NCBI GenBank assembly: GCA_021399445.1
Contig: JAJTUQ010000005.1
Coordinates: forward strand, 4,712,001-4,776,000
From: Xylogone sp. PMI_703
Taxonomy: Eukaryota; Ascomycota; Leotiomycetes
Length of the DNA: 64,000 nucleotides
Direction: 5' to 3'
This document shows, in pieces, positions 9,843 through 20,921 of this stretch. The notes below the pieces were generated by a model. The model was not told where the DNA came from. It searched no databases and worked only from the letters and a program-made list of their open reading frames with translations. Every line of letters starts with the position of its first letter. Positions within the stretch are counted from its first letter, which is position 1. The position numbers and the translations under genes were made by a program.

Positions 9843-12386
9843 TCATTCCAACGCCGCTTGCCGCCTCTTCGCCTGATCCCTCTGTAACTTCTTGAAGAAA
9901 GGATGGCTCTCTTTTTTGAACTTCTTGGCCTTATTAACCTCCACATAGGCCATAGTCTGGCCACCAGCTAGCTCACTGAGGCTACCAGCGGTTCTCTTAG
10001 CAGTAGCTTTCTTTATAGTCCGCCCGGAGCCATCTCTATAGTGAAAAAGATCATCTGAGATCTTTTCCTCTTCAAAGCCAGCTTCGTTCTGTATCATAAC
10101 GTTTTGCAGCAACTCTCGCCTTTCGGCAGGAGTTGAAAATGCAAGTCCAGGAAGGTTCTCAATTCCCTGAAGATGAGTAATTACCTTGAACGCATAACCT
10201 TGATCGACTAAAAATGCCTGCCTCTTTGACGAATAGTACATTTCTTGTGTGTCTTTGGATACAAGAGAGTAGAAGAATGCATTAAACCCTTCATCGTTCC
10301 TGCGTTTTGCCCTTAGGATTCGGCCAAGGCGTTGAGCTTCCTGACGACGAGAACCATAATGGGAAGATATTTGAATCAAACAAGTTGCCTCAGGAAGATC
10401 AAGTGACGTATCTCCTATTTTCGAAAGAAACAATGTGTTGATATTCTCATTATGTTGGAAATTTTCAAGGATACGAAGACGCTCTGCCTGTGCAGTTCCG
10501 CCATAGATAAAAGCCTTGTTCAACTTCGTGGCATATGCCTGGAGAGCGTAGACATTATCCGAGAACACGATAATCTTATCACCCCGCTTCTCGTGATAAT
10601 CAATAAGGAACTGACAGGCCTGAAACTTCCTAGGATTCATGATATACAATAAAGCTCGTTTTCGACTAGACTCTCGAAGATACTCGGAATAAAATTCCGT
10701 TGTCATGGGACACCACACCTCAGCACATTGCACCTTTGCAATATGGCCCTGCTCAGCAAGCTCCATCCAGTTGGCTTCGTATAATTTTGGGCCAATGAGA
10801 AAGTTAAGATCCCTAATCTTATCGTCCTCGCGAAGAAGAGTCGCCGTCAGACCTAGCTTTGAATGCGTCTTGATTGAGGACGTGACTTTCCTGAAGATAT
10901 TCGCAGGAACAACATGGACTTCATCCAGGATCATGAGGCCCCATTCTCTATTTTGCAAGAACTCCATCATCTTTCCAGCATCGTAAGATCGAGAACGCGT
11001 CTGTGTGACCATAGAATAGGTAGAAACGATGATTCCAGTGTTTTTCTTGAATCTCTCTTTGTGATCAGAGGTGAATACAGCAATATCATCTGGATCGATA
11101 TTTGACCACTTTAGGAATTCTTGACGCCACTGCACTACTGACATAGAGCTTGTACAGAGGACAATAACGCCCTTTTTGATAGTGCATGCTGCTGTGATTC
11201 CAACTAAAGTTTTACCGGCGCCACAAGGTAGCACGATGATACCACTTTTCGCACGACCATTACCAAACATTTTACTTAAACTCTTTTCTTGGTAACTTCG
11301 AATTTGGGCACTTGGTTTGAGGTCTATATCCAAGTTCGCATTCGCCTCGTCATTTCGGAAGTCATATTCTTCCAGGACAGGTAAACCCAACTCTAGGCAC
11401 CGCTTTTGAACCGCTTCGACGCCTGTATCGGCAATTTCAAATGCATGAACAGCATCAGCATCGTCGTCATCGTCATCTTCCTCATTCAGTTTCGCAAAGA
11501 TGTCTTCTTGTTTCAGCTCTTCACTTTCTTGCGGCCGATCTCCAGGTCGTTGATCCGTTGCTTGTTGGACGCCCGCCGCATTCTTCGTACCTGGTATAAC
11601 CAGTCCACCCATAGTTGGGGCAGACGTCGTAGTGATCGCTTGCGTTCCTTGAACTCGGAGAGGTCCAATAACTTCATCCTTCAATAAACGTTGTAACATT
11701 TCAGGATCGGAGCTCTCCACGAAATGTTTTGTATTCTTGAGAACGAGTTTGACCTTTCCATAGCTCTGTGTGCAGTTGGTTATAAACTCTCGAATATTAT
11801 CTGGTATCGGTATTTTAGAAAGTCTATCCAAGACGTTAATAATGTCCTTAGGATCAAGACCAACAGAGACAGCTGCATAGAGACTATGAGGTGTCAGGGC
11901 ATATTCATGTAGGAAATTGGGCCGCGATAAAGGCTCCGCAATGGTCGTCAAGAAATCCTGAGCATGGGCCGCAAGTGGTGAGAAACTCTCCAAGATAATT
12001 CGACCCTTGTGAGGGTCAATCCACAGAGGTCGGTTATCATGATCGGGTTTCAGCGCCAGATATGAGAAATCATTGTTGCCAAAATGACGACTTGCCGAAT
12101 CTCTATCCTTATATCGCCCCTCTCTTTTTGCTTTGTATTTCTCAATAGAGAATTTATTTACTGCCTTATCGATATTCTCTGCCTCGGTTTCACTTGCTTC
12201 TTCGCCGGAGAACTCATCGCTACTGCCAATACTTTGGGGAGTAGCGGGACCCGGCGTTGATGCGGCAGAGCTTCTTGCCGTCTTAGACGCAACTGCCGAG
12301 GCACCTAAATAGTATCAGTACTATAGAAAATATAGCTGTAGCAATCAAAAGCTCATACTTGATGTAGCTTTTCTCTTTGGAGGCAT
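9843..12386 (-). CDS. SSL2: TFIIH DNA helicase XPB/Ssl2 (Rad25)
   Basis: 3'-5' DNA translocase of TFIIH, opening promoters in RNA polymerase II transcription and damaged DNA in nucleotide excision repair. Exons on the minus strand are 12359-12386 and 9843-12304, with a 54-bp intron (GTATGA..TTTAG), giving 829 residues, the normal fungal length. The first exon is only 28 nt (MPPKRKATS, a nuclear-type basic start). Walker A is [11 protein letters not shown] with Lys374, the DExH box is [12 protein letters not shown], and motif III with the RED element is [12 protein letters not shown]. Motif VI is [14 protein letters not shown]. An acidic run ([12 protein letters not shown]) precedes the helicase core. 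The C-terminus is Lys-rich. It is divergent from the CHY zinc-protein gene. Confidence 0.96.
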
Positions 12387-12777
12387 CTGTGCAAACGCTG
12401 AGATATTGCCGCCGTAGAGAGGTGTGTAATATTGAAATAGCGAGGCGAAGTTGAAGTTGGAGCCTTGTAGAGATGAGGCGCCACAGCCGCGCTAGAACCA
12501 CTGCTACTCTAAGGCAAGGCTAGCTTTAGTTGACTTAATTAACATTTAACCCCCGCGCTTACTGGCTGGTAGTGAGGTGTTTGTTTATTAGCACTACTCG
12601 CACTCCTTCTAGGGGATTCGGTTTTGAGTAAACTAGGCTCCTTCTAGCCAAAAAAGATCGGTGTTTAGATAGGACAATACCGGTAATACAATACCCTTAT
12701 CCAGTCGCTGAACTCTCTAGACCAGAAAGTTTCAAATTTTAACACTGTGTACCATATTAGCGCAAGGCAGAAACATT
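12387..12777. promoter_or_regulatory. Divergent promoter between XPB and CHY-zinc genes
   Basis: 391 bp between the two start codons. It begins with pyrimidine-rich and AT-rich blocks. I see no repeat, RNA or clear named site. Confidence 0.4.
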
Positions 12778-13298
12778 ATGTGGTAAGAAGAATCCTACAT
12801 CAACATCCCGGCTACAACTTAACATATTAGCAAACATATTTTAAACGCGCAAGTCTCCATACGGTCGCCTTGTTGTAGGGCCACCCTCACCCCTCACCCC
12901 TGAATAAAAAGTAAGGTTCTCATATGAGATAGGCCGGAAATGGTTTGACTGCGCAGAATGTCATGAGGAAACGGAAGACCACCCATTACTACAGAGAAGT
13001 GATATGGTTAGATTCCTTCATCCATCTATCAGTCTATTCTAACTATCTGCAGACGTTTGCCTGTAAAAAGTGCAAAAAGTGCTTCCGAAAAGATGGCTCA
13101 GACTTTGAAGAGAGCGACGAGTACTGCCCGTTCTGTGATAACCACTTTGTTATAGAAGCAGTAACGCCGAAACCAGTGTTGAAGTTTGAAGGGGAGGATG
13201 TGCGAAAAGATGCTCGGATGCTGAAAGATGACCGAGTAAGAGGGAAGGAGGAGAGAACCATATTCGACGTAGAAGAAGCGCCCAATAAACTAGGTTAA
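12778..13298 (+). CDS. Small CHY-type zinc-binding protein
   Basis: A 122-residue protein in four exons: 12778-12782, 12831-12874, 12933-13006 and 13053-13298, with introns of 48, 58 and 46 bp (GTAAGA, GTAGGG, GTTAGA donors; all AG acceptors). Exon 1 contributes just five nucleotides, ATGTG. The spliced start is MCKHILNAQVSIRSPCCRKW, followed by FDCAECHEETEDHPL, then FACKKCKKCFRK and DEYCPFCDNHF. The Cys/His spacing makes a multi-zinc module of the CHY-finger type. The C-terminal half (FEGEDVRKDARMLKDDRVRG) is charged and probably disordered. The C-terminal part alone reads as an open frame from 12945, but that misses the conserved N-terminus. Function is unknown. The family name rests on motif recall. 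Confidence 0.8.
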
Positions 13299-13462
13299 GT
13301 CAGACATTTCGAAGAGGTAAAGAGGTTCTTTAGCGGGCGTACGAATTGGAGGTACGGAGTTTACGGATCACCCAGCATTTCCAGAACATGTAGCAGTCAT
13401 CCATACTGAGTTGATATTGTACATTTACTCTTTTCGAGTATAATCAACTACAGAAATGCCTT

Positions 13463-14486
13463 CTATTGCCCGGATGTTCCTTCCTGTCCTCTTGTCAAAA
13501 TCGCAGCATTACCAGTTCCTGGAGTGCGTCCTGTCTTCTTCTTTGCAGCTTCTTCAACCTTTTCTTGCTCTATATTTTTCACATAATTCTCAATGTCCTC
13601 TACAGGAAGCATCTCAACAGGCTTTCCTGGCGCCATTATTGCAATCTCGATATTCTTCGCTCCAGTCTGAACAACTTCAAGTAAAGACTTGATGGTTAGC
13701 TGAATAGTTGCTTCTCTATCCATATCATCTTTATGATTCCTCTCCAGAAACTCTCGAACAGTTTTGCTCGATCTACCAATAGCATTGGCTTTCCTATATG
13801 TGTGTCAGAATAAGGGTTTGGTCGTTAGCATAAAAGGTAGGTCTATTACCAGGCAGAGTAGATCCCTGAAGGTTCAGTCTGGTATAATCTTGGAGTCGTG
13901 TCATGGGGATCGAACCCCACGATTAATGTGCTGATGCCAAACGGTCTAACTCCTCCGCTTTGTGTATATCTTTGCTGTACGCCAGCGACGTACTTTGTGA
14001 TGTACTCTATCGAGACAGGGTCTTCAACAGTCAAACGATGAGACTGCGCTTCTAATCTTGCTTTGTCGACCAATATTCTTGCATCAGCGTTGAGTCCTGC
14101 GAAGGCAAGACAAACATGTGTATCGACAAGACCAATCTTTGATGGAGTAATGCGAGTATCTTGTAGTTTCATTGCCGACCGCTTTTCACACCCCAGTACT
14201 ACTATGTCTTTGCCTTTCACTCCAACAGCGCATGTTCCTAGATATTATTAGCTTTATTCCTCCAGTCTGGGTGTTCGCACCCCTCCATACCTCGTTTGAC
14301 GGCTTCAAGGGCATATTCAACTTGGAAAACATGTCCATCAGGACTATAATGATGTTAGAAGTCCCCGCGTTAAAATATTTAGGTAACGAACCTGAAGACT
14401 ATGCAGAGGTGAGCTTCTTGTTAATGTGGTAACGTAGTATGGAAGCTGGGCTTACCAGAAAGAGCTCTGTCGTATCCAGAGGCCAT
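13463..14486 (-). CDS. PRE6: 20S proteasome subunit alpha4 (Pre6/PSMA7)
   Basis: Alpha-ring subunit of the 20S proteasome, gating substrate entry. Five exons on the minus strand: 14456-14486, 14392-14398, 14291-14343, 13850-14237 and 13463-13793. Introns are 57, 48, 53 and 56 bp. The product has 269 residues. Exon 2 is only 7 nt (TCTTCAG); without it the alpha-subunit signature [20 protein letters not shown] cannot be formed. Other landmarks are [20 protein letters not shown], then [19 protein letters not shown], the [14 protein letters not shown] loop and the [20 protein letters not shown] segment. The last 60 residues ([18 protein letters not shown]) form a Lys-rich tail longer than in yeast. 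Convergent with the CHY gene, 164 bp away. Confidence 0.95.
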
Positions 14487-14841
14487 GACTTAGCAGTAAT
14501 TCCACGAGGACTGAGTTTTATCCTGTATAATCTAAATTTATCGAATCGCAACAACTCTTTTTGGCCTTTGTTTAAGTTCAAGAGGCTCAATTAAAATAAA
14601 GTAGAGCTTGAAATACCTTAGTGGTGGTACTTGGTAGGCTGCAGACGACGCGAATGAAGCTCTTGCGCACAGACCCTCTTCCATGTTCACCATAAAGCGG
14701 CAAGCCAAACAAGGCTGGCTAAGCTCTGGCTCCGGTCCGGCGCCGATTTCAAGGTCGTCTACCTTAGGTAGGTGTTTGGAATCCAGTTACAATTTTTTCA
14801 GGCATTGAATTGTATATACATGTGATATTTAGTTGTACAAT
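14487..14841. promoter_or_regulatory. Divergent promoter between PRE6 and D-2HG dehydrogenase
   Basis: 355 bp between start codons at 14486 and 14842. A GC-rich block lies near 14720-14765. No named element or RNA gene is visible. Confidence 0.4.
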
Positions 14842-16545
14842 ATGTCGAAGTCACAAATTGCCACTATAGCGCGCAGGGCGCGAGTTTGCGGTTCAATTCC
14901 TCGCACAAGATGTCTATTAGTCCAGCCCCTCCTACAAGTTAGACGACAAACCACCGCTGCACAGCAAGACGATACCAAGAAGGAGGCCCCAAAGCCTTCA
15001 AAGGTTGTCAAGTATACGTCAGAAACATATCCTGAGATAAAACGGAACTCTAAATTCGCCGAGTTGACGGAGGCCGATGTAGCATACTTCAAGGAACTTT
15101 TGGGCAAAGAGTCAGCTGTTATTGGTGGAGTGTCAAAAGATGCGGGAGATGATATTGAGGCTTTTAACAGTGACTGGATGCGGAAATACAAAGGCCATGC
15201 CAAGCTAGTTCTGAAACCCGGCTCGACAGAGGAAGTCAGCAAAATTCTAAAATATTGCAATGAGAAAATGTTAGCTGTCGTCCCACAGGGAGGCAACTCT
15301 GGGCTCGTCGGGGGTTCTGTCCCAGTATTTGATGAGATTGTTATTAATATGAGTCGGATGAATAACATTCGTTCCTTTGATGAAGCGTCCGGGACATTAG
15401 TGGTAGACGGCGGGTGCATATTGGAAATCGTGGACAACTACTTGGCAGAGAGAAACCATATCTTCCCACTGGATCTCGGAGCGAAAGGCTCATGCCAGAT
15501 TGGAGGCAATCTTGCAACGAACGCTGGTGGATTGAGACTACTCCGATATGGTAGTTTGCATGGAAATATTCTTGGCATTGAAGCCGTCTTACCAGATGGT
15601 ACAATCGTTGACGATCTCTCAAAATTGAGGAAGAACAATACAGGATACGATTTGAAACAGCTATTCGTGGGTGCAGAGGGTACAATTGGAATAATTACTG
15701 CTGCATCTATAATCTGCCCCCAAAGGCCGAAGGCAGTGAATGTTGCCCTCTTCGGTCTAGAATCCTTTGAAATGGCGCAACAAGCATTCCGGGAAGCAAA
15801 AGGTCAATTGTCTGAGATTTTATCAGCGTTCGAACTCATGGATGGAGGAAGCCAACGCATAGTCCAGAATGTCACGGGCAATAAGCATCCTCTTGAGGGC
15901 GAGCATCCATTTTATTGCCTCGTCGAGACAAGTGGTTCCAATTCCGATCATGATACTGAGAAACTTGAAAAGTTTCTGGAGCATGTTATGGAAAAGGGAA
16001 TTGTTTCTGATGGCGTTATTGCTCAGGATGAGACCCAAGCCAAGACTCTCTGGGGATGGAGAGAAGGTATTACTGAGTGCCTTGGCCATTGGGGAGGCGT
16101 GTATAAATATGACCTATCAATTCCTCTAAACGAACTCTACAAGCTCGTTGAAGATGTTCAGGAAAAAATGGATAAAGCTGGCCTTATAGGTGATAATTCC
16201 AGCTATCCCGTCGTTAAAGTTGTTGGATACGGCCATATGGGTGATTCAAATTTGCACCTGAATATCGCAACAAGGCGGTTTGACAAAGGCGTGGAGAAAG
16301 AGCTCGAACCCTATGTGTATGAGTGGGTTGCAAAGCGAAATGGCAGCATCAGCGCAGAGCACGGCTTAGGTCTAGCGAAAAAGAATTATATTGGGTATAG
16401 TCGTAGTGAAACCATGATCAGACTGATGAAGCAGATCAAGAACCTATATGACCCCGTAAGTTGCATCTATCCCGAAGTGTCGAGAGATTTAGATTATGCT
16501 AACGTTGGTTAGAACGGAATCATGAATCCCTATAAATACATTTAG
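14842..16545 (+). CDS. DLD2: Mitochondrial D-2-hydroxyglutarate/D-lactate dehydrogenase
   Basis: FAD-dependent dehydrogenase of the Dld2/D2HGDH family, oxidising D-2-hydroxyglutarate (or D-lactate) in the mitochondrial matrix. Exons are 14842-16455 and 16513-16545 (57-bp intron GTAAGT..GTTAG), giving 548 residues. Without splicing the protein would end in an unrelated 13-residue tail; splicing restores the family ending NGIMNPYKYI. The leader (MSKSQIATIARRARVCGSIP) is basic. FAD-binding PCMH motifs are PQGGNSGLVGGSVPV and GSCQIGGNLATNAGG. The C-terminal FAD-oxidase domain has the metal/substrate histidine motif GYGHMGDSNLHLN and the final SAEHGLG loop. A possible start 9 nt upstream is not an ATG. 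Confidence 0.93.
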
Positions 16546-17092
16546 ATGATGTTCTGCAGTTATCTATGAGTCATGGAGATAATTCCAACAGGGTGTATAA
16601 AGCTAATGTTTAGATGATTCTGGTCTGTCATAACAGCCCTATCTATTTATGCGGTTGCAATTCTACTAGATCAGAGTGAAAGAACTCTTAATCAAACGGT
16701 TAAATTGGATAATGGATTACGGATAGGGGAAGTCCTACAAACTTATCCGTCATGCATGTTTTTAGATATTAATCTAAAACGCATGAGATGCAACGAAGCT
16801 ATCTTAAATATTAGGTGTGCAGGGTTGAAAAGAATCTTGATTCTAAGTTAATCTAGAGACATGCTCGAGATCTAACAGAATTCTAGGCTAAAACAGAAGC
16901 CAAAAGCCCATGGACTGTATATTACAAAATAATATCACCAAAGAAATCTTTTGAGCGTCGGGTGACTGGAAACACCTCACCAGTAATTATAAGCAGAAGA
17001 TTTTAATCCCACCAAACTCCAAGCACAACCCATTTGTAACCATATTCTTGAACCGTACCCGGACCTAGACATTTATATAACGCCAACCCTTT
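16546..17092. other. Convergent AT-rich 3' spacer
   Basis: 547 bp between two facing stop codons, strongly AT-rich, with no open frame of note, repeat or RNA that I can see. Confidence 0.5.
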
Positions 17093-18324
17093 TCAAGCAT
17101 ACTCGGTGTCACCTCTTTCTAACAAAGGCCTGTCATCAGTTGATAGCCTTCTCTTTTTATTTGCCTGTGGTGCAGGGATGTCTGTCTCTGGTAAAGGTTC
17201 TGGCAGAAGCTGCGTCACCGTTGACTGGTCCCTATACATGAAGAACTGACAAAAAATGCCCATGTCCAAGAATAGTGTTCCCAAACTCCCCGCAAGCCAA
17301 CTTGCGTTAATTAAGATATAATGTCCATAGATTCTCGCAGCTTCTCCTGCCCCGCATGTATTGTGTTTACCAGTGCATTGTGAAGTAGGGTCGTATGCGA
17401 AAATCGAAAGAACATAGGTAAGATTGCCAAGGCAGGCAAAGATAAAAAAGAGCATGCTCACACCATCTGTACTCTTCCGACGATAGTTGAGCAAAATTTG
17501 AGGTATGCGGGATCCCAAATAGAGTAATGCGCAAAAATATCCGAAAATTTGGCCCCAGAGATTAAACTGGAGCGGGTCCTCAGAACCTCCATCAGGATTT
17601 CTTGGACCTGCTTGAGAGTTATTGCCAACGTACCAGCCGAAAACACCAGCAGCGCAAACCATAAGTATCGCCGTGAGATTAAACAGCAGTACTTGGGAAC
17701 TCGTTGTTTGGCTGGGGTTTAGCGCCGCGGATTCGATATCTCGAGCATCTAGGAGAGGTGTGACGGGATTCAAATGGCTTACATCCGTATTAGACCAGAT
17801 GCTTGAACGGCGCTCATTATCTTCAATCCTCGAGCTAGGTGGTAGCAGCCCAGTTCGCTCGTTGGGCTCACCGACCGCCGCCGCCGGCTTAATGGCTTCT
17901 GGAACTTCATCTTTCCAAGTAAAACCCTTGTAGTAGAAGCATTGGCCAAGGAGTACAATGTCCGCTAAGGTGTAATACACGGCGAGAATTATCTGCCACA
18001 TTTCTTAGCTAACAAGCTCCAGAATGTTGAAAGAGAACTTACCATTGTCGGGAGAACCCCTTGAAGCACGGCACCCAAGATGTTGAAAACATCTCCAGCA
18101 AGCCAGACAATAATGAATTGCAAGGATAATCCATCGGCCGAACCCCTTTTAAAGTTTTCAACAATTTGAGGGGAGAAGACGACAACCCAACACGCAATTG
18201 ATATCGAGCTTGCCACTGTCAGTATCCACCTGGAGCCTTCCACTGTCTGGAGAGAATACACTCACCCACAGATGCCACTTATGGCTGAAATGTCCAGATC
18301 AAGCGATTGAGAAGGTGGGAACAT
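17093..18324 (-). CDS. YPQ1: PQ-loop vacuolar amino-acid transporter (Ypq family)
   Basis: Seven-helix PQ-loop protein like yeast Ypq1-3, which move cationic amino acids across the vacuolar membrane. Exons on the minus strand are 18266-18324, 18043-18208 and 17093-17992, with introns of 57 and 50 bp. The product has 374 residues. The start at 18324 gives MFPPSQSLDLDISAISGICG, joined to SISIACWVVVFSPQIVENFK, which carries the first PQ dipeptide (SPQI). The second is in LGSRIPQILLNYRRKSTDGV. A hydrophilic Ser/Arg-rich loop (about residues 110-170) separates the two helix bundles. The C-tail is cytosolic-type and basic (ANKKRRLSTDDRPLL), with a possible dileucine motif. An ATG closer to exon 2 is inside the first intron. 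Confidence 0.9.
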
Positions 18325-19086
18325 GATACAATGAATTGATTCTTCTTCAAATTGAATTTCCAATGTACGACCAGGAACTCGGTGGCTCTTGCCACTAGAA
18401 AGGACTAAAGTAGGAGGAATCCGGACGGCAGTCAAGGTCCCAGTTCTATTATCTCTTCTGTATATATCTCCTCGATCTTCTTCCCAAAGATACCACGTCT
18501 TAGAATCCTTCCAAACTCAGCTGAGTCCTCCACCCTCGTCGTCAGATATTGAAAGGAGGATGAGGCTAAACCAATTTTCAAGGCCCTTGGCCAATAGGAA
18601 GAGCTAACCGAGAAATCTCATATATCACGTGGATTGGCATCTCTTGACGTCATAGCACGCGTTACCCCTGATTTGATTGTTCGGGTAGGCGGGAACCCTT
18701 AATATCGATACGAGAGTCGAGCTACACAGACACGAGAGTAGTCTCCATGCACTTCCTAACGTATCACTATCAAATACAGATATCGTAGCCCAAATATGCA
18801 TCATTACTATTCAAATTGCATACTAATCATGGAGCCGCGGCATACTCGCGGGTAGTATGCTTTGCTGATAAATCCCGATACCGGGATATGGTTTTACCCC
18901 ACATTGGGGATCTCCGAGATTCCTCCTCTCAAGCTCTATGTACAGGATTTCTCCGACGGACAGTTACTGCTCGTCATTAACATTCCCTCAACACATGGGA
19001 GTTATACAGCAAACATCTCTACTCTTCAGTTACCAGGGCTCTGGGAATCAGGACCTAACGATAAGAGGAGAAAACTAGCGCCCAGC
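18325..19086. promoter_or_regulatory. Divergent promoter between YPQ1 and NADH pyrophosphatase
   Basis: 762 bp. Two CCAAT boxes (18571-18575 and 18591-18595) lie near the PQ-loop gene. Close to the Nudix gene the leader contains a 47-codon-scale upstream ORF from the ATG at 18938 to the stop at 19076-19078, out of frame with the main start. No RNA gene is seen. Confidence 0.45.
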
Positions 19087-20369
19087 ATGTCCGCTCCACC
19101 CGATTTACCTGATCCAGCACATCACGACGTAGACTCGATGTTAAGCCGGAAATTTGGGCGGGAAGTGGCCAATTACTTCTCTGGCAGTCCTTTGAATCGT
19201 GTTGCTTTTTTAAGATCCGATCATACCTTCATTAGTCAAGCTTTCACACACCCAAGCACTGCTTTCCTACTCTTGAACGACCTCGCGCCCTTGACAAAGA
19301 ATCCAGCGAAACTAGAGTATGTCACGCACAAAGAAGTGAACCCTCTTACTGGAGAGAACCCGTTCGCCAAGACAGAGGAAGAAATAATTAAAGCATATAA
19401 CTCTTCCATTACTGTTCCACTAGTATTATTTTTAGGACTAGATGAGCGAGTTAGAGATGGGTTTGAATATAGTGGCCACAAAGGACAACCGTACTTTGCC
19501 GTAGACGTCACCCCCAAGGGCACTATCCAGGAAAAGGCCAATAAGATTGTCGAGGAGGTGAAAGCTAGGGGTTTAACATTTCTTCCGGGAAGAGGAATGA
19601 CCCTAACGGCCCCAGAAGGTTTTAAGGTTAGCTGCATTTTCCTGCGATATCCCACTAACCTCGTTCAATAGCCGCGATATTTGCTCAAGCCCGAGCCCTC
19701 TGTGACTGGAACGCTCGAAATCCCTTCTGCGCAGGATGTGGACAACCGACCATGTCCGTAAACGCGGGCATGAAACGTGTTTGCCCTCCTACGGACTATG
19801 CATCAGTAGAAGCAGATGGAACGCCTCACAAACGAAGTGAGTGTCCTACAAGGAAAGGTGTAACCAACCTCTCATTCCCACGTACCGATCCAACCGTCAT
19901 CATGGCAGTAGTAAGTCATGATGGCCAACGACTCCTATTGGGCAGGCAGCATCGCTGGCCAGCCTACTGGTACAGCACACTAGCTGGTTTCTGCGAGCCT
20001 GCAGAATCGATTGAAGAGGCTGTACGCCGAGAAGTCTGGGAAGAATCCGGTGTCCGGCTCGGTCGTGTAGTGATCCATTCCACTCAGCCGTGGCCATACC
20101 CAGCTAACCTTATGATTGGTGCCATCGGACAAGCATTGCCTGATGGCGAGACCATAAATCTTGGTCATGATCCCGAATTGGAAGATGCTAAGTGGGTAAC
20201 GATGCAAGAGGTGCGGGAAGCGCTGAGGCGTAACACCAGTGCGCTTGGAGAAGGGCCACCAGAAGGGTATAAAGATGGAGAGCTGAGGTTACCGCCCCAG
20301 ACAGCTATTGCCCATCAGTTACTCAAAGCTGTTACTGGAGGATATCTGGCTGCGGAGCCGAAGATCTAG
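19087..20369 (+). CDS. NPY1: NADH pyrophosphatase (Nudix, NUDT12/Npy1 type)
   Basis: Hydrolyses NADH and related dinucleotides to NMNH and AMP; family members are peroxisomal or act on NAD-capped RNA. Exons are 19087-19618 and 19672-20369 (53-bp intron, donor GTTTTA, branch ACTAACC, acceptor AATAG), giving 409 residues. Splicing at 19618 yields APEAAIFAQARALCDWNARN, matching the family; using the GTTAGC four codons later breaks the frame. A four-Cys zinc ribbon follows (FCAGCG ... KRVCPP ... SECP) with an insertion between the Cys pairs. The Nudix box is GFCEPAESIEEAVRREVWEE, continuing SGV. The end is EPKI, not a canonical SKL signal. 19087 is the first in-frame ATG after a stop at 18853-18855. 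Confidence 0.9.
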
Positions 20370-20921
20370 ATGTTTGAGTGTAAACAAGCTATGTGACGGA
20401 TACCGACTGCATTGTGTAAGAACGGGAACTTAGACAGTATTTAAATAGAGCCACGATGAATTTGACATCGACAATGCTATTGAGAATCTAACTTACATAT
20501 AATCTTATTGTCAGTGTTTGGTATGTCATAGCATCCCATCATGTGGGATAACAGTATAGCTTCATTTTAATGAATCACATTGTGATGTACAGTAAACTAA
20601 GAGCTGTTCTCACGCACTGGTACATTATAATCCCCAAGATCTATCATCTTTAAGTAGTTCATTTGGCCGACCCACTTTATTAAGACGTGCAACAAAACGC
20701 AGGCGTGAGACATAAGGCTGTTCTAAAGAGTTAAGTCTAGTAAATGTGATATTGATATGCAATCAAGTCTGATTGAGGTATATATTTCTTTTTATTTAAA
20801 TGCCAGTCCATGCTTGACAGTGACTAATGATAACACTGTGTAACCACCCGCCGAAAACGCCATGAGGATTTGTTATTCAAAACTTTAACCAGTTTGGTCA
20901 AGACTTAATTGAAAAGGAACT
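20370..20921. other. Convergent AT-rich 3' spacer
   Basis: 552 AT-rich bases between facing stop codons. Nothing recognisable beyond likely 3' UTRs. Confidence 0.5.

Noticed and set aside
12945..13298. 117-codon single-exon version of the CHY gene
   Set aside because: Its first third reads through an intron. The spliced four-exon model restores the conserved zinc-binding N-terminus.
13905..13925. tRNA-like GGATCGAACCCC word
   Set aside because: It lies within the alpha4 coding exon (GFDPHDTT) and no cloverleaf can be formed around it.
18862..19671. Longer N-terminus of the NADH pyrophosphatase from 18862
   Set aside because: The triplet at 18862 is TTG and there is no ATG until 19087, where family-like sequence starts soon after.
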